Assembly (NCBI GenBank): GCA_023955225.1
Contig: JAGSGJ010000005.1
Span: 6,390-70,389 of the forward strand
Direction of reading: 5' to 3'
DNA length: 64,000 bases
Source: Sulfurovum sp.
GTDB taxonomy: Bacteria; Campylobacterota; Campylobacteria; Campylobacterales; Sulfurovaceae
Position 1 is the first letter of the stretch, and each line of letters starts with the position of its first letter. Shown here in pieces: positions 26,986 through 35,438 of the stretch. Below the pieces are notes generated by a model, which had not been told where the DNA came from, did not search any database, and saw only the letters and a list, made by a program, of their open reading frames with translations. The translations under genes and the position numbers were made by a program.

Positions 26986-28079
26986 ATCAACTCGATGACA
27001 CTACAAAAGGAACACTGAAAAAGGTTGCATTTGATGAAAAACAGGAGCGCTCCGCAAGCTTTCTAGCCACAGACTGGGATGTTCTTGATGCACACTCTGC
27101 TGCAGAAGGACTTGAGATTCTTCCCATCGAAACTGCATTGCAAAAATATGAATGGCTAAAAGACCTCTTCTTTACTCTTGTAGAAAAAGACAAAGACACA
27201 TATGTCGAACAGGTAGCTTCCAGTGATGTTCTGCTAGGCTACTTTATTCGTATTAAGGCTGGAGTGAAAATTACACTCCCCGTCTATACATGCTATATGA
27301 TCAACAGCAACAAATTCACTCAATGCACCCATAACATTGTGATCGCTGAAGAAGATTCGGAGCTTCACCTTATCAACGGCTGTACAGCCAATGCACATAT
27401 TTTATCCGGACGCCATCTTGGTGTAACTGAATACTTTATCAAAGAAGATGCCACCCTCACCAGTACCATGATTCACAGCTGGGGCAAAGAGGTTGAAGTC
27501 TACCCAAGAAGCGCTGCCCATGTTGGTAAAAATGCAAAATTTATCTCAAACTATGTAGCGATGTGCAGTGTCAAAAACCTGCAGATGAATCCGCTTGCAG
27601 TTATCGAAGAATCTGGACTCGGGGAGTTTTACTCGGTCATATACGCACCTGAAAACTCTCGGTTTGATATTGGATCGACTGTTATCCTAAATGGTGATGG
27701 TGCATCATCTGAGATTATCAACCGCGTCGTTTCTAACGGTGGTGAAGTAACGACTCGGGGAAAGATTATCGGTAAACACCCCAACGGCAGGGGCGCGATG
27801 TCCTGCAACGGGTTGTTGTTGAGCAAAAAAGGCTACATTCACGCGATCCCTGAACTGCTTGGGCAGGACCCACGCCTTGAACTCTCCCATGAAGCGAGTG
27901 TGGGCATGATCTCCAAAGATGAGCTTGCATACTTGATGGCATCAGGTATCGAAGAGGAGAAGGCAAAATCTTTGATCATCGAAGGCTTTTTGGACCTGAA
28001 AATACCCTCTCTTCCTGAATATTTGCAACGACAGATTAATAATATTATCAAAGAGACAAAAGATTTTGAAACTATGTAA
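26982..28079 (+). CDS. Second SufB-like scaffold, minimal SufBC (SMS) type
   Basis: SufB/SufD-family scaffold of 365 residues, shorter than the 479-residue SufB upstream and lacking its N-terminal region. The start is the ATG overlapping the SufC-like stop; the longer frame to 26943 lies inside that gene. Seen: TVILNGDGASSEIINRVVSN, GRGAMSCNGLLLSKKGYIHA, and the C-terminal LELSHEASVGMISKDELAYL, which corresponds to the SufB HEA-ISDEQLFYL signature. As a two-gene unit it resembles the minimal SmsCB Fe-S system described from archaea and anaerobic bacteria; delivery of ATP-driven assembly without SufD is inferred. Confidence 0.83.
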   Translation: MNQLDDTTKGTLKKVAFDEKQERSASFLATDWDVLDAHSAAEGLEILPIETALQKYEWLKDLFFTLVEKDKDTYVEQVASSDVLLGYFIRIKAGVKITLPVYTCYMINSNKFTQCTHNIVIAEEDSELHLINGCTANAHILSGRHLGVTEYFIKEDATLTSTMIHSWGKEVEVYPRSAAHVGKNAKFISNYVAMCSVKNLQMNPLAVIEESGLGEFYSVIYAPENSRFDIGSTVILNGDGASSEIINRVVSNGGEVTTRGKIIGKHPNGRGAMSCNGLLLSKKGYIHAIPELLGQDPRLELSHEASVGMISKDELAYLMASGIEEEKAKSLIIEGFLDLKIPSLPEYLQRQINNIIKETKDFETM

Positions 28080-28286
28080 ATAAGATTTGTCTGTGGTGTA
28101 GAACCCATAATTTTGTCAAAGTTCTAAAGTGGTGATTTGTCACGTGAGCAACTTCTTTTATCTTGTGTATATGTGTATTTCCTTTAGTATAAGGTTCTCT
28201 ATTCTCTCTAAGTATACTACGAAATGAAGCATTTTCCACGCATAAACTATATATATTCATCTTGGGTATTGCTTATTTTGTATTAT

Positions 28287-28548
28287 CCTGCTATAATTCC
28301 GAACTTTTCTGCAAGAGAGTATCAAACTCCTTATTTAGATACATCATGAATGTATCACCTATTTTCCACGGTTTAACGTGGCATCTGATAGTTTGGTATC
28401 AAGTTGCATAAAACAGGGTGCACCCCACTTTCGCTTAAGCGATGGGGGCTATCGGCATATAGTGCCAGATAACATGCTTGTAACTTTAGAACCGTTCTAT
28501 CGCCAAGACCTTACCACCTCACCATAACAACATAAAAGAAAACAATAT
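28287..28548 (+). ncRNA. Structured 5' leader of the DEAD-box helicase mRNA
   Basis: A TATAAT at 28292-28297 would start a leader of about 245 bases before the helicase ATG. Stems seen in order: GTATC (28319) with GATAC (28338), or instead GATACAT (28338-28344) with ATGTATC (28350-28356), which exclude each other; CCACG (28366-28370) with CGTGG (28377-28381); CCCCA plus TCGC with GCGA plus TGGGG (28423-28447); GGCA with TGCC (28454-28466). Such leaders are known for cold-inducible helicases. No riboswitch class is recognised. The segment 28080-28286 before it has no gene. Confidence 0.55.
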
Positions 28549-30057
28549 ATGAAATTTACTGATTTTAATTTAAAAGACACTATTCAATCGGCTATAACAG
28601 ACGCAGGATTTACAGAGCCAAGCCCAATTCAAAAAGACGCTATACCTTTAGTATTAGAAGGTCACGACATCGTTGCACAAGCACAAACAGGTACAGGTAA
28701 AACTGCAGCGTTTGGTCTTCCTATCATGAACATGATGAAAGCTGACGGTTCTGTAGAAGGACTTGTTATCGTTCCTACACGTGAGCTTGCAATGCAAGTA
28801 TCTGATGAGCTTTTCCGTTTTGGTCAAAAATCTGGTCTTAAAACAGCAACTGTTTATGGTGGTACTCCGTATGGTAAACAAATTGACCGTATTAAACAAG
28901 CTTCTATAGTAGTAGCAACACCAGGTAGACTCCAAGACCTTCTTATGAGCGGTAAAATCAAGATCAACCCTCAGTTTGTTGTACTGGATGAAGCGGATGA
29001 AATGCTTGATATGGGTTTCCTGGATGAGATCAAAAACATCTTTTCATACCTACCAAAAGAACGCCAAACATTAATGTTCTCAGCAACTATGCCAAGTGCT
29101 ATCAGAAAACTTGCAGAGCAGATTTTAAAAACACCTAAGACAATTTCTATTACAAAGGCAGAGAGTACAAATACTTCTATCACTCAACTTTACTATGTAG
29201 TACAGGAGAGAGAAAGAGATGATGCACTTGTAAGACTTATTGACTACAAGAATCCTACAAAATGTATCATTTTCTGTCGTATGAAAAAAGAGGTAGATAG
29301 ACTTGTAGCTCACATGACGGCACAAGGGTTTAAAGTATCTGGTCTTCACGGAGATATGGAGCAAAAGCAAAGAGAAGTAACGATTAGAGCATTTAAACAA
29401 GGCGGTATCGATATCTTCATCGCTACTGATGTTGCTGCACGTGGTCTTGATGTGAATGACGTTACACACGTATTTAACTACCATATTCCTTTTGACTCTG
29501 AGTCTTATGTTCACCGTATCGGTAGAACAGGTCGTGCCGGTAAAAAAGGTGAAGCTATTACTTTAGTAAGTCCTAATGAACTTAGAACAATCAAGCGTAT
29601 CGAAAAAGATGTAGGTACAACAATGGCTTCACAAGTGATCCCTACACGTATGGAAGTACAAAACAACCGTGCAGATGCGCTCATCGCTAAAATAGCTGAG
29701 ACTACAGTAACTGAAAATGCCATTGAACTTGTTAAGACACTTCAGCATGATCTGGACATCGTAACTATTGCTCACTTACTTGCTTCTTTAGTACAAGAAG
29801 AAAGCTTTGTAAAAGGAAAAGACAACATTGGTCTTGGTCTTGAAGAGATAGAACTTCTTATCCAGCGCGCTAAGCAAGGCGGCGGTGGAGGCGGTGGTGG
29901 TCGCAACCGTGGTGGTTACCGTGGAGGTAACAGAAGTGGTGGAGGCGGCGGTGGTAGACACGGCCGTAACGGACGTTCTGGTGGCGGTGATCGTTCTGGT
30001 GGACGAAGCAGCGGTGGTCGTGACAGCCGTAACGGTGGTCAAGGTAGCAGAAGCTAA
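28549..30057 (+). CDS. DEAD-box ATP-dependent RNA helicase with glycine-arginine-rich tail
   Basis: RNA helicase of 502 residues, probably for ribosome assembly or mRNA unwinding in the cold (DeaD/CsdA-RhlE group). Seen: Q-motif region FTEPSPIQKDAIP, AQTGTGKTA, PTRELA, TPGR, VLDEADEMLDMGF, SATM, the ARGLDV motif and HRIGRTGRAGKKG. Then a short linker domain (about 390-450) and a tail from about residue 445 made of GGGGGG, RGG and SGG runs, which typically binds RNA loosely. The antisense Thr-rich frame over the tail is an artefact. A long structured leader precedes it. Confidence 0.93.
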   Translation: MKFTDFNLKDTIQSAITDAGFTEPSPIQKDAIPLVLEGHDIVAQAQTGTGKTAAFGLPIMNMMKADGSVEGLVIVPTRELAMQVSDELFRFGQKSGLKTATVYGGTPYGKQIDRIKQASIVVATPGRLQDLLMSGKIKINPQFVVLDEADEMLDMGFLDEIKNIFSYLPKERQTLMFSATMPSAIRKLAEQILKTPKTISITKAESTNTSITQLYYVVQERERDDALVRLIDYKNPTKCIIFCRMKKEVDRLVAHMTAQGFKVSGLHGDMEQKQREVTIRAFKQGGIDIFIATDVAARGLDVNDVTHVFNYHIPFDSESYVHRIGRTGRAGKKGEAITLVSPNELRTIKRIEKDVGTTMASQVIPTRMEVQNNRADALIAKIAETTVTENAIELVKTLQHDLDIVTIAHLLASLVQEESFVKGKDNIGLGLEEIELLIQRAKQGGGGGGGGRNRGGYRGGNRSGGGGGGRHGRNGRSGGGDRSGGRSSGGRDSRNGGQGSRS

Positions 30058-30190
30058 TCCAACCTCCTCTCAGTACATCTTTTCAGGTGTACTGCATACT
30101 AAATCCAAAATCCCATATAAATCTCACTTTATTCAATTTCACACTATCAGAGCTATGATATAATGTATTATATTTATAATAAGGATAACA

Positions 30191-30739
30191 ATGATAACAA
30201 CTAAATACAAAGCTATACTGCTTGCAATGCTCATAGGATTTTCGACATTTTCCATGGCTAAATCTGCTAAGACTCTGGATCATGATGCAAATATGGCGAT
30301 TAACAAGTTCATTGATGAGACAAAGGGTGGAGATCAGTTTTTGGTTAATGCTAAAGCATTTCTTGTATTTCCAGATATTAAAGAAGGTGGATTCTTTGTA
30401 GGTGGCAAGTACGGTGAAGGCGTATTAAGACATAAGCGAAAAACATTAGGATACTACGAAATAATATCTGCATCTGTTGGGTTTCAAATGGGTATACAAG
30501 AATATTCTATGATCATCGCTTTCACATCTGATGCAGCAATTGAAAGATTTCTCAACGATGATGATGAATGGGATACAGATGTTGATGGTAAGATAGCTGT
30601 TGCAGAGTGGAACTCAAAAGAAGAACTTGATGATGTCGAATTTAAAGACGATATGGTCGCTTTTATCTTTGATTCAAATGGTCTTATGGGTAGCTTCACA
30701 ATGGAAGGTACAAAATTTAAGAAGATCAATCCTAAGTGA
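30191..30739 (+). CDS. Secreted SYLF (Ysc84)-domain protein
   Basis: Protein of 182 residues with an N-terminal signal peptide (KYKAILLAMLIGFSTFSMAK). The rest matches the SYLF lipid-binding domain: AKAFLVFPDIKEGGFFVGGKYGEGVL, GYYEIISASVGFQMGIQEYSMIIAFTSDAAIE and a closing NGLMGSFTMEGTKFKKI. Homologues in bacteria are periplasmic or outer-membrane-associated and of unclear function. It has its own TATAAT and AAGGA before the ATG, and a hairpin directly after the stop, so it is likely monocistronic. Confidence 0.8.
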   Translation: MITTKYKAILLAMLIGFSTFSMAKSAKTLDHDANMAINKFIDETKGGDQFLVNAKAFLVFPDIKEGGFFVGGKYGEGVLRHKRKTLGYYEIISASVGFQMGIQEYSMIIAFTSDAAIERFLNDDDEWDTDVDGKIAVAEWNSKEELDDVEFKDDMVAFIFDSNGLMGSFTMEGTKFKKINPK

Positions 30740-30746
30740 TCATCTA

Positions 30747-30775
30747 CTCGTTACATTTTCTACAAATGTAACGAG
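30747..30775 (+). terminator. Hairpin after the SYLF gene
   Basis: Perfect 12-base inverted repeat (CTCGTTACATTT / AAATGTAACGAG) with a five-base loop, eight bases past the stop. The tail is A+T-rich but not a clean T-run, so efficiency as a terminator is uncertain. Confidence 0.6.
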
Positions 30776-30867
30776 AAAATATTCTATTCTCTATCTCAAA
30801 ATCCCATTGTTCTTATTCATATATAACACTTTATTTTCTCCTAAGCTTATTTTATTATAATTAATAT

Positions 30868-30882
30868 AAATAATAATTATAA
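30868..30882. promoter_or_regulatory. PerR/Fur-like box before a small membrane gene
   Basis: The reverse complement reads TTATAATTATTATTT, matching 13 of 15 positions of the Campylobacter PerR-type box TTATAATnATTATAA. The same near-match occurs upstream of the cytochrome c peroxidase gene. In an A+T-rich genome chance matches are common, so this is tentative. Confidence 0.3.
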
Positions 30883-30896
30883 TATATGGAGAATTA

Positions 30897-31229
30897 ATGA
30901 ATTTTAAGAAAACATTTACACTTGAATTATGGATCTCTATTCAATTAGTCATTTTATTGGTGGCAGCATATTACATATTTACTTGTAATCATGAAAATGT
31001 AGAAGTACTCTTTATAGGAGTTGAGAGTCTTTTAGTGTTTCCAGGAGGTCTCATCACACTTTATCTTAATGATATATTTCATGCTCATGATTATTTTTTA
31101 ACGCATGAAACATTCTTTTTATATATTTTATTTAATTGGATCCTTTTTTCTATTATTGGGTATTTTCAATGGTTTGTTGTTCTCCCTAAAATAATACATA
31201 AATGTAAACATCATGGATGTTTAATTTAA
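30897..31229 (+). CDS. Small membrane protein of unknown function
   Basis: Protein of 110 residues with three hydrophobic segments (about 12-28, 38-55 and 75-98, the last with FLYILFNWILFSIIGYFQWF) and a short cytoplasmic-type tail ending KCKHHGCLI. No family is recognised. A TATGGAGAATTA ribosome site precedes the ATG. It stands alone between the SYLF gene and nnrS, with a PerR/Fur-like sequence in its promoter. The 157 bases after it show no gene. Confidence 0.6.
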   Translation: MNFKKTFTLELWISIQLVILLVAAYYIFTCNHENVEVLFIGVESLLVFPGGLITLYLNDIFHAHDYFLTHETFFLYILFNWILFSIIGYFQWFVVLPKIIHKCKHHGCLI

Positions 31230-31363
31230 CGCGGATTTTAATTATGCTCAACAAGAAGAGAGTATATCTATAAGAGCATATCCTTATTTTAAATACTCCA
31301 AACTAAGGCAATAACTTCTTTCTTGCTCTGAATCAATTTACTTCACCCTGTTTTTTTGCTATT

Positions 31364-31388
31364 ATAACTATCTAAAGGAGATAGTTAT
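31364..31388 (+). promoter_or_regulatory. Inverted repeat spanning the nnrS ribosome site and start codon
   Basis: Perfect 10-base arms ATAACTATCT and AGATAGTTAT enclose AAAGG. The ribosome-binding AAAGGAG fills the loop and first arm bases, and the right arm ends inside the ATG at 31387. A TATTAT or TATAAC -10 overlaps the left arm, so the repeat may be an operator at the transcription start rather than an mRNA hairpin. Confidence 0.5.
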
Positions 31389-32577
31389 GCATATGCAATT
31401 TAGTGAGAATCCAAAGAATAGATACTTCTTCTCTCAACCCCATCAGCCTTTTTTTGTTTTAGCTTTTATCAATGCTATCGTTACTATGCTGGTATTCTTA
31501 CTTTCATATAAAGGTGTGCTACATCTTGCCATAACGCCTTCAAGTTTTCATGCATATGGCATTACCTACCTTATGTTTACCCCTGCTTTTTTAGCTTTTT
31601 TATTTACTACTTTCCCACGCTTTACTTCTACTGAACCTATCGAGGTAAAGAGTTATATGAGTGTATTTTCACTCTATTATCTTGGGGCTATACTGTATTT
31701 GCTTGGAAGTATCGTAACATCTGTTTTCTCTGGTGCTGCGATGTTACTCATTTTTGTGGGTCACTTTAAGGGTATGCTTCTGCTCAGAAAATTCTATCTA
31801 ACCACAAGTATGGAAGACAAACAGGATATTTACTGGATACTGCTTGCAATGAAATTGGGATTGTTCTCTCATCTCTTGTTTATCATTGCAGAACTGTTTT
31901 ATATGCCTTTAATGGGACTTTCAATTGAGATCTCGATCTATCTGTATCTTTTTTTACTTACTTTTACTGTGGCTCAGCGCATGATTCCTTTTTTCTCTCA
32001 CAGCATGATAGAGAAAAATGAGAAGTTATTTGTCATTGTTTTTTCTCTTTTAGTACTTCACATCATACTTGAGGGTATTGTTACACATAGTTCATTTATT
32101 GTTGATCTTGTATTGGCTTACATCATAGGAAAAGAACTTTTACGCTGGAAGTTACTATTTCCCAATCCAAATCCTATGCTTTTTATCTTGCATATTGCTA
32201 TGTATTGGATCCCTATAGCTTTTATATTGGCTGCTTTGAGTAATCTTTTGACACTGATTACAGGAGCAAACTTCCTCTTTCTTGACATCCATGTTCTTAT
32301 GCTTGGATTTGTATTTACAATACTTATTGGTTTTGGTACCCGTGTGACCATTGGGCATTCAGGTAACATCATGCAGGCAGACAACTGGGTCAAAGTTCTT
32401 TTTATCTGGACACAGGTCGTGGTTATTGTACGTATACTTACCTCTTTTGTCTCTGCATTAGGATGGAATTTTATGGTACTTTTTGATATCTCAGCCACGG
32501 TGTGGATGGTGATGTTCATAGTATGGGCTATAAGGTTCTTTGCTGTACTTATTAACGGTAAAAAATTAACACAATAA
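31387..32577 (+). CDS. nnrS: NnrS family membrane protein
   Basis: Twelve-helix integral membrane haem/copper protein family linked to relief from nitric oxide stress (396 residues). Seen: the N-terminal FFSQPHQPFFVLAFINAI, PAFLAFLFTTFPRFT, and the His-rich LDIHVLMLGFVFTILIGFGT followed by RVTIGHSG, which are characteristic of NnrS. The ATG sits at the edge of a strong inverted repeat. An MtfA-like peptidase gene follows after 22 bases, possibly on the same transcript. No nitrite or NO reductase gene is in the window. Confidence 0.85.
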   Translation: MHMQFSENPKNRYFFSQPHQPFFVLAFINAIVTMLVFLLSYKGVLHLAITPSSFHAYGITYLMFTPAFLAFLFTTFPRFTSTEPIEVKSYMSVFSLYYLGAILYLLGSIVTSVFSGAAMLLIFVGHFKGMLLLRKFYLTTSMEDKQDIYWILLAMKLGLFSHLLFIIAELFYMPLMGLSIEISIYLYLFLLTFTVAQRMIPFFSHSMIEKNEKLFVIVFSLLVLHIILEGIVTHSSFIVDLVLAYIIGKELLRWKLLFPNPNPMLFILHIAMYWIPIAFILAALSNLLTLITGANFLFLDIHVLMLGFVFTILIGFGTRVTIGHSGNIMQADNWVKVLFIWTQVVVIVRILTSFVSALGWNFMVLFDISATVWMVMFIVWAIRFFAVLINGKKLTQ

Positions 32578-32599
32578 TTACATCAAGGTATCTATCGAC

Positions 32600-33448
32600 A
32601 TGAACTATTACCTGCTGCTGATACAATTTCTTTTTAGCTTAGTCGGACTCTTCCTTCTTTTGCAAGGCATAGGGTACTTTCATCGAATCTGGCAGTATAA
32701 AAAACTCAAGTCATTACCTTTTCCAAACTCCTATGAAGAGATACTTCAAAATATACACCAATACAAAGTTTTATCACCTCGGAATAAAGAAAAACTTCGA
32801 CTTTTAATTCTGCTCTTTATAGATAATAAAGAGTTTGTTGGCGCAAAAATGACCATCAACGATGAAATCAAAGTGATTATTGCATTTTATGCCTGTTTGA
32901 TGCGGCTTGGATTTGATCTGGGGGATAAAGACGATGTAAGTACAGTCATCGTCTATCCAAAACATTTCATAGTAAACGAAACACACTCAAGTGGTGGCAT
33001 TAACCGTAGTGAAAGATCTGTTTTAGAAGGGCAATCAGCGAATGGTACGGTAGTCATATCATGGCAGGATATTAAATATGATATAGCACAGCAAGAAAAA
33101 GACAATGTCATCATCCATGAATTTGCACATGAATTGGACTTTGAAGACGGTTTTGCAGATGGTACACCAGTCCTTGAAGATTCGAACTATCGTAGATGGT
33201 CTGAAGTCTTTTCTAAAGCCTTTGATATATTACGTGAACAAAGAGATAAGGGGAAAAGTTCAGACAGAGTAGTGCTTTTAGGGACCTATGCATTGAAAAA
33301 CGAAGCAGAGTTTTTTGCTGTTTGCAGTGAACGATTTTTTGAAACACCTAAAATATTTAAAGCGTATTTTCCAGATATCTATCAAGAACTACAACGCTTT
33401 TATAGACTTGATACAGAAGTGTTATTTAAAGATCTATCAGAGATTTGA
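32600..33448 (+). CDS. MtfA-like zinc-dependent peptidase with N-terminal membrane helix
   Basis: Metallopeptidase of 282 residues. A hydrophobic helix at 3-25 (YLLLIQFLFSLVGLFLLLQG) would anchor it to the membrane. The zinc motif HEFAHELDFEDG (HExxH) is at about residues 174-185, followed by EAEFFAVCSERFFE with the third-ligand glutamate, as in MtfA. E. coli MtfA binds the regulator Mlc; that role cannot be assumed here. The last 23 bases overlap the convergent ftsH gene. Confidence 0.82.
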   Translation: MNYYLLLIQFLFSLVGLFLLLQGIGYFHRIWQYKKLKSLPFPNSYEEILQNIHQYKVLSPRNKEKLRLLILLFIDNKEFVGAKMTINDEIKVIIAFYACLMRLGFDLGDKDDVSTVIVYPKHFIVNETHSSGGINRSERSVLEGQSANGTVVISWQDIKYDIAQQEKDNVIIHEFAHELDFEDGFADGTPVLEDSNYRRWSEVFSKAFDILREQRDKGKSSDRVVLLGTYALKNEAEFFAVCSERFFETPKIFKAYFPDIYQELQRFYRLDTEVLFKDLSEI

Positions 33449-35261
33449 TCTCATCTGCATACATTAGCTCTTTTTCTACCAACCTGTCTGAAAGTGCAAT
33501 GATCTCTTTCTTATGTTTTTCAAAAAGTTTCATTACATCTTCTTCTTTTTGGGTGATGATCTTTCGGACTTCATCATCTATGAGTTTTGCAGTTGCTTCA
33601 CTGAAGTCTTTTGGCATCGCCATATCACGTCCCAAGAAGACATGATCTTCACCTTTTTGATAATAGACCGGTCCGAGTAATTCACTCATGCCCCATTGGC
33701 TGACCATATGGGTTGCTAAAGAGGTTGCTTCTTTGAGATCATTGGCAGCCCCTGAAGAGAGATCTCCGAGCAGTGTACGCTCAGAAGCCCTTCCCCCAAG
33801 CATTACGCCTATCTTGTCAAGTAGATAGTCCTGAGGGAAATTTTTGATATCTTTCAGTGGAAGTTGCTCTGTCATTCCCAGTGCCTGTCCTCTAGGTATG
33901 ATACTCACCTTTTCTATAGGGTCTGCATGTTTCAGTAGGAGTGCTGCTAAAACATGACCGCTCTCATGAATGGCTACTCTTTTTTTATCTTTTTCATCCA
34001 AAATAAACTCTTGCTCAACACCCATAATGATGCGATCACGTGCATACATAAAATCATCTTGTGTAACATACTCCTGGCTTTCCCTGGCTGCATGCATCGC
34101 TGCTTCATTAACAAGGTTTGCAAGGTCAGCACCGGAAAAACCAATGGATATTTTGGCTATCTTTACCAGATCTACAGAGTCGTCTATACGTACTTTACGT
34201 ATGTGAATGTTTAAGATCTTTTCTCTGGCATGTACATCGGGTAAACTCAAAGTTATCTTACGATCAAATCTTCCCGGTCTTAAAAGGGCAAAATCAAGAA
34301 CATCCGGACGATTGGTGGCTGCGAGGACTACCACCTGTTCATCTGTCTCAAACCCATCCATCTCAGCCAAAATCTGATTAAGTGTTTGTTCTTTTTCATC
34401 ATGTCCACCACCGACCCCTGCCCCTCTGGCACGTCCTACAGAGTCTATCTCATCTATAAATATGATAGCAGGTGCTTCACTTTTAGCCTTTTTAAACAGA
34501 TCACGTACCCTGGATGCTCCCACACCTACAAACATCTCCACAAATTCAGAACCGCTGATAGAAAAGAAAGGCACCTCCGCTTCTCCTGCCACTGCTTTGG
34601 CTAAAAGAGTTTTCCCTGTACCTGGAGATCCCATTAGTAAAATACCTCTGGGGATCTTGGCACCTATCTTTTTATATTTATCAGGATTTTTGAGAAAATC
34701 CACCACTTCATAGAGTTCTATCTTTGCATTTTCTACACCAGCTACATCATCAAAGGTGACAGATACCTGTTCTTTTTCATATTTTTTTGCAGTGGATTGC
34801 ATAAAATCAAATACCCCACCGCCCATACCGCCTAACTGCTTTTTGATACGTTGTGAACTGTAAAATATAAATCCTAAAAAGACAAAAAGCGGTAATAACA
34901 TAAGAAAGGAAAGCCAAAAGCTTGACTCTTTCTGTGACTTGACATGTATCTCAACCTGGTTTTTTTCGAGTAATTCTAAAAATGTTTTGTCTTCAAATGG
35001 AGGAAGTGTAGTCCTTAAATAAGTTGGCTTCCTACCCATAGTATCTTTCAATGTGGCTACAACCTGATCTCCATTGACGCTGACCTCTTTCATGATATTT
35101 TGTTCGATCTTACTTTTAAATTGATTGTAAGAGAGTGTTTCACTCTGTTCTTGAGACATAATATAGTTAGAGAGTTGTAATCCAAGCATCATGACAATAA
35201 TGAGTACCCATATATTAGAAAAAGGATTGAATTTAGTATCGTCTGTCGGCTCTTTTTTCAT
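33426..35261 (-). CDS. ftsH: ATP-dependent zinc metalloprotease FtsH
   Basis: Membrane-anchored AAA+ protease for membrane-protein quality control, 611 residues. Order: helix at about 12-32, periplasmic segment, second helix at about 108-130 (FWLSFLMLLPLFVFLGFIFY), Walker A GSPGTGKTLLAKA, Walker B IIFIDEIDSVG, pore motif FVGVGASR, second region of homology TNRPDVLDFALLRPGRFDR, protease motif HESGHVLAALL (HExxH). The sequence is complete and of usual length. It stands alone on the minus strand, convergent with the MtfA-like gene. Confidence 0.96.
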   Translation of the reverse strand: MKKEPTDDTKFNPFSNIWVLIIVMMLGLQLSNYIMSQEQSETLSYNQFKSKIEQNIMKEVSVNGDQVVATLKDTMGRKPTYLRTTLPPFEDKTFLELLEKNQVEIHVKSQKESSFWLSFLMLLPLFVFLGFIFYSSQRIKKQLGGMGGGVFDFMQSTAKKYEKEQVSVTFDDVAGVENAKIELYEVVDFLKNPDKYKKIGAKIPRGILLMGSPGTGKTLLAKAVAGEAEVPFFSISGSEFVEMFVGVGASRVRDLFKKAKSEAPAIIFIDEIDSVGRARGAGVGGGHDEKEQTLNQILAEMDGFETDEQVVVLAATNRPDVLDFALLRPGRFDRKITLSLPDVHAREKILNIHIRKVRIDDSVDLVKIAKISIGFSGADLANLVNEAAMHAARESQEYVTQDDFMYARDRIIMGVEQEFILDEKDKKRVAIHESGHVLAALLLKHADPIEKVSIIPRGQALGMTEQLPLKDIKNFPQDYLLDKIGVMLGGRASERTLLGDLSSGAANDLKEATSLATHMVSQWGMSELLGPVYYQKGEDHVFLGRDMAMPKDFSEATAKLIDDEVRKIITQKEEDVMKLFEKHKKEIIALSDRLVEKELMYADEIKSLIDL

Positions 35262-35438
35262 CTGTTCTTCCTTTAGGAAACTATGTAGAATAGTATTATT
35301 GTACCAAAATATAGAGAGTCATCTTATATCAATCATAAGTCCGATAAGCAGAATTGACACTTATTGGCTATAATACGAAAATAATCACTATGAAAGAAAG
35401 CACTTATTGCTCTCTTAAAGCATTAAGAAGGTAACCCC

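Noticed and set aside
29788..30042. Antisense ORF rich in Thr, Ala and Val over the helicase tail.
   Set aside because: It is the reverse-strand reading of GGT/GGC/CGT repeats that encode the Gly-Arg-rich tail; no start signals or family match.
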